Positions 55,907 to 64,000 of a stretch of 64,000 nucleotides of DNA are shown in pieces. Position 1 is the first letter of the stretch; every line of letters starts with the position of its first letter. Source of the DNA: Smittia aterrima (taxonomy: Eukaryota > Arthropoda > Insecta > Diptera > Chironomidae); contig CP093829.1 in assembly GCA_033063855.1 (NCBI GenBank), forward strand, positions 940,243 through 1,004,242, in the 5' to 3' direction. The translations under genes were made by a program, and so were the position numbers. The notes under the pieces are model-generated. The model saw nothing but the letters and a program-made list of their open reading frames with translations. It was not told the origin of the DNA and searched no databases.

Positions 55907-57427
55907 CTAAAGTCGCTCGCTTAACAATTCATTGATTCTTTCTTCGCGCTTCTGTCGTTTTGTAATGTGTTTGCTGCAGCTTTTCTCCATTTTCCTTTTC
56001 TGGCCTCTGTTGACTGGAATAACTTCTTCATTGTTTGCAGGAGTGATCTTTTCAACTGCATCCATTTTCATCATGAAAAGCTCGAGTTGTCTTGCCGCCA
56101 AATCAAGATCAATTTCCTCTTTAACGACTTGTCCAGGTTTGACTGTTTCTGTTTCGCTATCGCTGTCATCTTCGCTGTCGTCTGAGACGAATAATTCTTG
56201 ATCAATATTCATTTGAAGTGTCGGAGTTTCCTTTACAACTTCCGCCACGCACTCGTCCTCACTTTCATCATCACTGCTGCTACTGCTATCGTCACTACTG
56301 CTACTGCTATCGTCGCTGCTACTGCTATCGTCACTTTCTGACGAAGAAGAGTCATCAGAAGAAAAGTTTTCATTGTCAGTTTTGCTTTTCGTCATTGTGC
56401 TTGGAGTTGTTTCAAATTTCTCTTCAGGTAAAGCCAAAATTGGAGCAGGTAAAACTTGATTTTCTGTTAATGCTGGAACTTCTTCAAAATCTTCATGGTC
56501 GGTGCTCGATGACGAAAGATTGAGATCCGTAGAAGCTTCCTTTAAAGTGTCATTCAAATCAGGTAAAACTGAAGCAGACACAACTTGATTTTTTCCTGAA
56601 AGATTGAGATCCGTAGGAGCATTCTTAGATGTCTCTTTAACTTCAGGCAAAACTGGAATTGATAGAACTTTCATTTCTTGATTTGAATAAACTGGAACTT
56701 CTGGAACTTCTACAAAATCATCATAGTCAGAATCGGATACCGAAGAATTCAGACTCACAAGAGTTGTCTTCTCAGTCTCTTTGATATCACTTTTGTTTTG
56801 TAACATTTGAAGAAAAGACTGATCCAAAATATTCAATGGAATTTGTACTTTCATCTCCGGAGTCTCGCTTAGATCACTTTTGTTTTGTAATTTTCGTACA
56901 AAAGACTGATCAAACTGACTAACTGGAATTTGTACCAATGAAGAAAAACTTGAGTTTGATGGTTGAGCTTCAACAGTTTGTAATGCTCTTGGTGCGAGCA
57001 CCTTGCGCATTGGCAATGGTCTTGTGGAAACTCGAGAAGGAGCAACATCAACAACTTTTGGTTTTGCGCTTTTTAAATTTTCTTTCTCGCTTTGACGAAC
57101 AGGAATTGATTTTCCTTTAGAAATTGAAGTTTTAATGTCAGAAGTAACATTCGTCGATGATCGGACTGGAGCAGTCGATGATGATCTAGTTGGGTGATTC
57201 GATGATGGATGAGCCGTTGCAGAAGACGATGATTTCTTAGGAGCCGTCGTTAATGAATTCTTGACTGGAACAATTTTTTGAGCTTTTGCCGTTAACTTTC
57301 CATTTTTAATCGTCGGCAGAAGGTTCGGAACGTAGAGCGATCGTGGAACTGCAGCACTTCTCTGCTTATTAGCTGCGTTTGATCTAGCGATGATATCGTT
57401 GAGAGTTGAAGTCTTCTTGCAGTTCAT
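55907..57427 (-). CDS. Ser/Asp-rich, Lys-rich intronless protein, unknown, probably nuclear
   Basis: 506 residues in one open frame, starting MNCKKTSTLNDIIARSNAAN. I recognise no domain. The N-terminal third is basic and Ser/Thr-rich. The middle has an internal duplication: FDQSFVRKLQNKSD is repeated as LDQSFLQMLQNKSD about 30 residues on, and two LPE/DLNLS units follow. An acidic stretch of alternating DD and SSSS residues, rich in likely casein-kinase-2 sites, comes next. The C-terminus has basic clusters (RGQKRKMEK, TKRQKREER) that look like nuclear localisation signals. Length, single frame and biased but non-repetitive ends support a real gene. No neighbour gives a functional hint. Confidence 0.72.
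   Translation of the reverse strand: MNCKKTSTLNDIIARSNAANKQRSAAVPRSLYVPNLLPTIKNGKLTAKAQKIVPVKNSLTTAPKKSSSSATAHPSSNHPTRSSSTAPVRSSTNVTSDIKTSISKGKSIPVRQSEKENLKSAKPKVVDVAPSRVSTRPLPMRKVLAPRALQTVEAQPSNSSFSSLVQIPVSQFDQSFVRKLQNKSDLSETPEMKVQIPLNILDQSFLQMLQNKSDIKETEKTTLVSLNSSVSDSDYDDFVEVPEVPVYSNQEMKVLSIPVLPEVKETSKNAPTDLNLSGKNQVVSASVLPDLNDTLKEASTDLNLSSSSTDHEDFEEVPALTENQVLPAPILALPEEKFETTPSTMTKSKTDNENFSSDDSSSSESDDSSSSDDSSSSSDDSSSSSDDESEDECVAEVVKETPTLQMNIDQELFVSDDSEDDSDSETETVKPGQVVKEEIDLDLAARQLELFMMKMDAVEKITPANNEEVIPVNRGQKRKMEKSCSKHITKRQKREERINELLSERL
56275..56333 (-). repeat. In-frame minisatellite (21-bp period) encoding the Asp/Ser stretch
   Basis: About three units built on GCTGCTACTGCTATCGTCAC, with a 21-bp period and a shortened last unit. 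On the minus strand they encode repeated DDSSSSS. Length probably varies between individuals. Confidence 0.75.
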
Positions 57428-60400
57428 GATGATTTGGTTTTTGAAACTTTTTATTTCGGAATAAATATTTGGGAAATATTTAGATGTTTACTCTTTCAAA
57501 TTGAAATGATAACTAATAAATATTCTAAGAAACACGGTCTTAAATAATAAAGGGTCAACAATTATTTCGGTATTTCCTCTTGGATTTTTTTACCTGATGT
57601 GAAAGAGCTTTGGGAAAATGACCTGAAAATTTTACCTGAAAATCGGAGACATGTGCAAAAATCCTTTTTTAAGTTTTATGAAATGAAATCGACTTTTATT
57701 TCATTTACATTTTTAAAAGCAGTTCAAATTACGATTCATCGAAGTTTTCCATTTACAAATACAAATTCAATATTGTGTGCCTTGAGAGTCTTTGTTCTCA
57801 TGCAATCCTTTCAGTTTAATTGGAATCTGCCACAAGAGCCACCATTGTTGATCATCTCGATGTAAGCAAAGGAATCTTTCATGTCAACATTAAACTTTTA
57901 TCTCAAAGAGTTTGGTAAACCCTTCGTTGCAATTTCATCCTTTTATCATTCGTTTGATCATTTTTTGCTTTCATATCGAGAACAAAATGATTTTCTCTCG
58001 CTTGTTCATTTTTGGTTTGAAGTTTTCACTCGAGTAAAGCTCTTCAAACATTCGAATGCACAAACAAAATTTTTTATTCGTCCACGAACCTACAAAAGTT
58101 TTAATCTTTCAGTGCAACATTTTAATTAATTTTTGAGGTGATTTGAACAGCAGTGAGAATCCTGTTTGAGTTTTGACGAGAGGAATTAAAAGTTTAGTGG
58201 ATTTCTTCTCAAAACAAACCAATAATTGCATAAAAAGAACGAAGCTATGTGTCATTTGATTTCCAATAAAATGTTTCTTTTGCTGCAAGCATTGAGCGAC
58301 ATAATAAAACTCTCTCTTCACTGTTTTTGACAACTTGGCGTGCAATTGATAGTTAAAAGGATTGCTCTTTATAAAATTTCATAACATCACTCGATTCGAG
58401 ATGATTTCTGCGCTTTTTGCTACTCAAACAAAATTTGATTTGCGGTTGAGGAGAATCTGAATTGAAAAATGTGGGAATCGTAAACCACAAAATCGATTTT
58501 AATAAAAATCCACGCTTAAGCGAAAATATCTTTTTGTGCAGCTTTATCTTTTATTCATTGAAATATAAGTTGGACAAATTAATTTTCTTTTCGCCGTAAA
58601 ATCTACGCTCACTCTCATAATTTAATATTCGAGCAACATTTCATCACAACATGACGAGGAGCGTTTTAATTATGAATGACGTTCCAGCATTTCCACGTCG
58701 TTACGTCCACCGCTGGTGATTTTGTCAACTTGAAACCCGAGCGAGCATAATTAAAACGTCCACAAGGGTTCACGCCGAACAAACACACTTAATGTGATAA
58801 TATGCTGGAGCTGCTGCTTAGTTTTCTCCCTCTTTGATGGCAATTTTCAAGTATGAACTCTGTTCACTCGAGTGGCTGCTTTAGTGGGATTTTATTGCCG
58901 GTCAGGCCAAGATTGGACAATGGAGAAATGGTGTAATAATTATTTTATGGCTTTTATATTGAAGCGACACGTTGGTCAAGCTCATTGTGATGCAACATTG
59001 TCTGGAGGCTGTTCATGTGATAAAATATTATTCCTGGAAAGTCTCTCTCCTGAGGAAACTCTTTGCCATAAACTTCCCCGAAGCTGCCGAGAAGAAAAGG
59101 TCGATTTATGAGTCCCGGAAAACTTTCAACACTTAATAAACAGCACAAGCTGAGTGTTTGCCAGCACTTGCTTCGAGAGAGAAAGTTTCATTGCGAAATG
59201 ATTCAGAAGTTGAAATTATTTATGTTTCAGGTGTTAAAACTTCCTTAAACATTTCCTTGAACTCGTTCGCCAAACCCGAAAGCTGATTAAATTTTCAGCG
59301 TGTCAATATTGAACGTGCTCAAGACTCAAACCAAATTTCTTGAACTTTAAAATTTTACTTGTTACAAGTTTTTTACTGAAAACTTTTCCCTTCTCTCGTC
59401 GAGGAATTTATTTCACAGAAAATTGCATAAATCATTCATTGACATGAAACTTGAAATCATTTCGATGTTCCTTCCGCAAAACTTTTTTCAGTCGAATGAA
59501 GGCACTTTACATGAATTATTGATGCATGAACAGAGCAACAATCGATGAGTGGAAATAAAAGTTGCATTTCCCAGAGAAATCTGTAGCACCAGCAGCAATG
59601 GAATAATTTCCCTGCTCATTCGACGACACACGGCTCGATTGTTGGGGTTGAGGGATAATGTGACAACGGGATGGATTTCACTTAAAGCGTTACACAATTT
59701 TTCCATTTGCAGATTTGCTTTTTACAACCGATTTTATTGTTTTATCGTCGTTTTCCTTCTAAAAGCCTTCAAGCCAATGAAACTTTTTACTTCGCCATCA
59801 TTCTTCTTTCCACTTTGCTTCTATTCTTGAGAGCGAAAGCCATTAACTCAAATCCTGTTGCAATTAAATGAAATCTGAGGAAAAGTGCAACTGTTAAGTT
59901 CTCAACGCGATTCTTTAGTTGGAGAAGGAAATTTCTTCAGAAACTCTCTCGAGTTGAAGTTGAATTGTACTTAAAGTCCTTCTGGAGACTGTCACGAGTT
60001 GAAAAAAGTTTTACCTTTGGAAAATATTTTTTCATGATGTCGACACGGTCGAGAGGTTATTCAGGGGAATTTATGAATATTTTGTGTATTTGCGTTCACC
60101 GGCCGGCATGGCTAACATGTGTTCAATGCTCGAGTGTTCTGCTGCTATGGAAACAATAAAAAATAACAAATTGAAATTTGTTTTGTTATTGCGTCACGCG
60201 GAGTTGATTAAGTTAGTTTTTAAAGTATCAAACTCTTTTAGTGAAATTCCAAAGAGACGTTCTTTTTAAACTTCCCATCAACAAATTGAAAACAAATGTA
60301 AAACAAAAAACATTTCAAATAGAGTTGAGTTTTTTTTTGTCTCAGAGCGCTTCGAGAGATTTCAGTCAGCAGTTTTATTTTTTCAACTTCACAATTTTTC

Positions 60401-60460
60401 TCGAGCATTGCAGCAGAAGCAAAAAAAATCCTTTTTCTCTGATTACGTCCGGTGTTGAGA
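57428..60460. other. About 3 kb without a recognisable gene
   Basis: Only short open frames without recognisable features. The left end contains the promoter side of the Ser/Asp-rich gene and the right end the 5' flank of the Moonraker-like gene; no TATA box stands out at either. Confidence 0.5.
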
Positions 60461-63400
60461 ATGGAAGGTTTGAAAAGCTCTTCGACGAGCGATTTTCAGT
60501 TTAAGGTAAGAAGAAGCTTCAAGGGTTCGGATATTTTGCATTTTAAGGCTTTCGAAGAAGGAATTTCCGAGAATAATTGAATTGTCGACTGTCCTTCGCT
60601 CTCCACAGCACATTCCGAAGAAACAATTCGAGGAGATGGTGACAAGGGTTCGGCAGGAACGTAAGACGAAAGACGAAGGCATGTGGGGTAGTTTCTGTTC
60701 AGTGACGTCGGGAGGAGATTCTGTTAGTAAGCCAAGGGTTGTGAAAGCCTCGAAGCCATTGACTGATGAAGAGGTTCGTTCATTCGTCAGTTCGATTAAG
60801 GGCAGAAGCAGTTCCCAATTCGGAATTCCTCCCAGCGATGCTCCATTTTTCGGTCCAGCAAGACAACTCCGTAAGAAAATTTTTGCCAATGATGATTCGA
60901 TTAGTAGGAAAACACAATTGGAAATTTTCCAGATGTTGAACCGAAAGAACAAGAAATCTCCAAGCCGTCGACATCATCATCAGATGCTTCAACAATTCCG
61001 AGTGTTCACATTTCCGAAGTTGTTCATGTTTACCCACAAACGTCTGGCAGTAAAATTCAAGTACAAAATCAAGATGACAACACGAGTGAGTTCTCAATTC
61101 TTGAAGACGAAGAATCGCTTGAATCTGAGATCGAAAAGCTCTGCAGTGAAATTGAAAATGCAAATGGAGTGGCAGCGAGTGACGGCGGCGATGAATCTTT
61201 GGTTGATTTAACTTATCAAGAGGAGAAGTGTCTTCAGAGCATCGTAGATAAGGTAAAAGCGCATCTGGCGATGAAGACTTGATAATTCAATTTTCTTTTT
61301 TCCGCATAGAGCGAAGAAAAACTCTTATGCGAGAAGTACAACAAGTTCATCGATAAGAAATTTGATTTCCTTTACGAGGAGTGCGAGAAACTCAGCGAAG
61401 ATGATGATGAAGCTAACGCCATTCTGGTTCGTTACTTCCAATCTCAATTTACAAACTTGTCGGCAATCTTTCTCAATTTTCGCAGGCACTTCCGGTTGTT
61501 GAACTGAAGAAGAGAACTGGCGAAAACAAGAAACTTCATCCCGACGGTGATTTCACGACGACGAATGATAATAACGTGTGGATTCCCAAGACACAGAATC
61601 AAATCAAAAAGAGTGGCAAGCGACAAGAGCACGAGACGTCAGGAGCCAGAAAGAAGAGAAATGACGATGTTTTCCCAAGCGACGTCATCATTCGTAAAGT
61701 CAGTGAGGTTGGGAAGCTGAAGCGTGACGTTAATGAGAAATCCCAAGTTGAAGTTGCTTCATCAGACCAGAAATCTGATGAGAAAAGAAGAAAAGGCATC
61801 GAAGAGGAACTTCCATCGAGAGACGACATTTTGATCGCCCTAGGCCGAGTATCGGAATATCAGAGCAAGGTCTGCAAGTTTCTTGATTACCTCCGTGAAA
61901 TTATTGAAGATCCGCCAGAGATTGAGGATATGAACGACCTGAAAAAGCGACAGCAAAGGGCAATGGAATTCTCAAATCGCTTCGCTCGAAATCATCTTTA
62001 TCAGATCGGCCGAATCGTAAGACTTTACGCAATTTTCTTTCTCCCATCAGTTTCGTTCAATCTTTCGCCTTCTCGTTTTTTAACAGGCCGAAGAAATCAG
62101 CGTAATGCACGATAATCCCGTCGACATCGCCTCGAAAGTAATCCAACTGTTCCAAGTCATCATGCAGAGTGTTCAGATCTATCTAAAGAACGTTGAAATG
62201 TTCATCTACAATAAATATCCCGATAAGCTCAGCATTCTCATCAACTTCATCATCAACGCAGTAACAATCTGCTTCGAACGACTGATTTTCGATAAGCGTG
62301 ACGTGACAGTTCAGCAGTTGCTGCGCAAATGCTCGGACATGAAGAAATATTTGGAGATGAATCAGCAGAGCTTAGCAAAATTTGTTTCGATCAAGGAGAA
62401 AAGGAAAATGTCGCTGCACGCAAGAAGCTCGTTTGCTTATGAGAACAACTACGGAACGAAGCTTGCGATGTACGATGCTCCAGCAAAACCTCTTAGACCA
62501 CGAAAACCTAATTTGCCAATGAAGAGTCCTTACGACAGTTTGCTTCCAAGAAATCTCAAATCATCTCACAGCAGCGTTACAACAAAGCAAAAGCTTCCTT
62601 TGAGTCGGATGCAAAGTCGAATTCAGTCTAGAGTGAAGTCACCGAACATTAAGAAATCTCCATCTAACGTCAGCACAGCTGTACAAAGAATGAAAGCCAG
62701 CGAGTCGAATGAAATCATTAAATCAGTTTCAGAAAAACCTTTTGAGGAGAACGAATCGGCAGCTCCATCGCGAGAAAAAGAAAACGAAATCATGGAGATG
62801 ATGCAAAATATCGCTAAGGAGAAAATTCAGGAAATGCTGGCTCCTTTCCTTAACGAGTTGAAGAAGAGTTTGCCAAGTGACGATAAACCAAAGCACGAAC
62901 ATTTTTCTATTGACGCGCCAACGGAACCGATTGCAACAACAACGTTGCCATTGCCTCGAGTTACGTCCGAAGTGAAGAAGCCACAAAAAGAAAAAAGTTC
63001 AACTCCCGTGAATGCAAAATGTTCTGAAAAGGTTCACAACGTGTCAAAGAATGTTCAGTACCTTTATGTGAAGTCCAATGAAGAGAAGAAGAATTCCAGC
63101 GTTGCACAATCAAAGCCAACCGAGTCAAAGAATCAACAAGAAAAGTCCATTGCCACGCCACATAACCCAGTGAAAGCTCCTGAAATGAAAATGGTCTCAC
63201 CGAAAGTAAAACCACCGATTCCAGTGAAAAAGAATGAGTTAGACGACAAGTTCGTTAAGAAAATGAAGGAGCAAGCACTAAAGGAGCGACTTGAGTATGT
63301 CGAGCAAATGATGGAGAATCCTCTTTACGTCAATGAAACTTTCAATGAACCTTGGAAAATATTTGCTCGGTGAGAGAATAAATTCTTTAAAGGAATTTCA

Positions 63401-63536
63401 ATTTCTAATTTTTCTTTTTTTCAACAGAATCTCCGACAAACTCGTGGACGAGATGTTGCAGGACGTTGTTTCTGAACTTGATTTAGGAGAGAAAACCTTT
63501 GTGGAAAGTTTCCTTCGTCACGAGTTAAATTGTTAG
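60461..63536 (+). CDS. Moonraker/KIAA0753-like centriolar protein (tentative)
   Basis: Seven exons: 60461-60505, 60558-60870, 60933-61252, 61310-61426, 61486-62016, 62087-63369 and 63428-63536, joining to 905 residues. The C-terminus, EPWKIFARISDKLVDEMLQD and onward, resembles the end of vertebrate Moonraker (KIAA0753/OFIP). An internal VWIPKTQNQ followed by basic sequence recalls its WIPP motif. If correct, it is a centriolar-satellite protein acting in centriole duplication and ciliogenesis. The rest is mostly charged coil and Ser/Lys-rich low complexity, with a helical segment around LIALGRVSEYQSKVCKFLDY. Exon 1 and the 52-bp first intron are the weak part: the acceptor CGAAG lies in a purine-rich context, and translation could instead start inside exon 2. 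Gene reality is secure; the family name is inference. Confidence 0.72.
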
Positions 63537-64000
63537 TCGTTTACACGTGTTACGAAGCAAATTATGTTGTCAATAAATTCAAATGAAAACATGAAAGTTG
63601 TGACTTGGGCTCAACCCAAAAGCGATTTGGTTAATTATCCGTTCATTGCATTAGTAGCAGCTTCAAGCTTTCCCCTCTCCATCCGTCTCTGCGGTGAAAT
63701 TTTGTCAACTTTAATGGGATTTTAAGGAGAGTTCCTTGAGTGCCGCACACGAAACAAAGATGTAAATTACAATTTGTCTTTGGGGTTGCCGAAGGGCAAT
63801 CGCATAAAGAACGAGAAGATAAAGTTTGTAATCCCATTTCCGTCCCCATCTCCTTCTTCCTCTTTGCATCACAGAGATCTATTTAAAGAGATTTCCGTAA
63901 AAGTTCTTGTTGTTGTTGAGTGGAGTAGAAGGGAAGTTGCTGGTGGACATCGAGAGTTGATTTGATTTGGATCGAAGCTTCGTATATGATGCTTGAGACA
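63537..64000. other. Right-edge intergenic sequence
   Basis: 3' flank of the preceding gene (AATAAA near 63573) and unassigned sequence to the edge. No gene recognised. Confidence 0.5.

Noticed and set aside
1..64000. CRISPR arrays, bacterial operons, rRNA or tRNA genes, viral insertions
   Set aside because: None was seen. The direct repeats present belong to the gene array, the Hsp70 palindrome, the transposon copies or the short repeat near the bZIP gene. tRNA genes cannot be fully excluded by eye.

Overview
The window is eukaryotic and almost certainly from a fly (Diptera). The evidence is short GT-AG introns of about 50-70 bp, intronless heat-inducible Hsp70 genes with heat-shock elements and a TATA box plus a TCAGT initiator, and clear matches to the Drosophila genes kelch and spatzle 3. 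The AT-rich sequence and the gene content suggest a nematoceran, perhaps a midge, but the exact taxon is inference.

Layout. The 3' part of a glycoside hydrolase family 1 gene enters from the left edge (1-1176). Next is a large palindrome (about 1313-6526) of two nearly identical, divergent Hsp70 genes. An intronless bZIP gene (minus, 7361-8464) follows, lying between two copies of a short dispersed repeat. Then come an intronless F-box/leucine-rich gene (9674-11167), a four-exon polypeptide GalNAc-transferase (minus, 11287-13208) and, head-to-head with it, kelch (13722-17861). In kelch an in-frame UGA separates the BTB-BACK-Kelch part from a conserved 608-residue extension, the arrangement known from Drosophila kelch. 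About 9.8 kb without a recognisable gene leads to spatzle 3 (eight exons, 27713-36962), which has introns of 2-2.7 kb.

From about 39.0 to 50.9 kb lies a tandem array of six minus-strand genes for a secreted protein family of about 305 residues that I do not recognise. Every member has the same three-exon structure, a 42-nt first exon that encodes most of the signal peptide, and a promoter with an initiator, a TATA box and one or two TGACGTCA-type sites. The intergenic DNA records the array's history: a miniature inverted-repeat transposon with its empty site still present in a sister repeat, a promoter without a gene, and mosaic upstream regions. This array is the best candidate here for undescribed biology.

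The right part is gene-poor. It has one intronless Ser/Asp-rich, probably nuclear protein (minus, 55907-57427) and a seven-exon gene (60461-63536) whose C-terminus resembles the centriolar satellite protein Moonraker/KIAA0753. The genes do not form one pathway; this is an ordinary mixed chromosomal region with two locally duplicated families, Hsp70 and the secreted array.

All splice junctions were inferred by eye from GT/GC-AG signals and reading-frame continuity. Nothing was checked against transcripts or databases.
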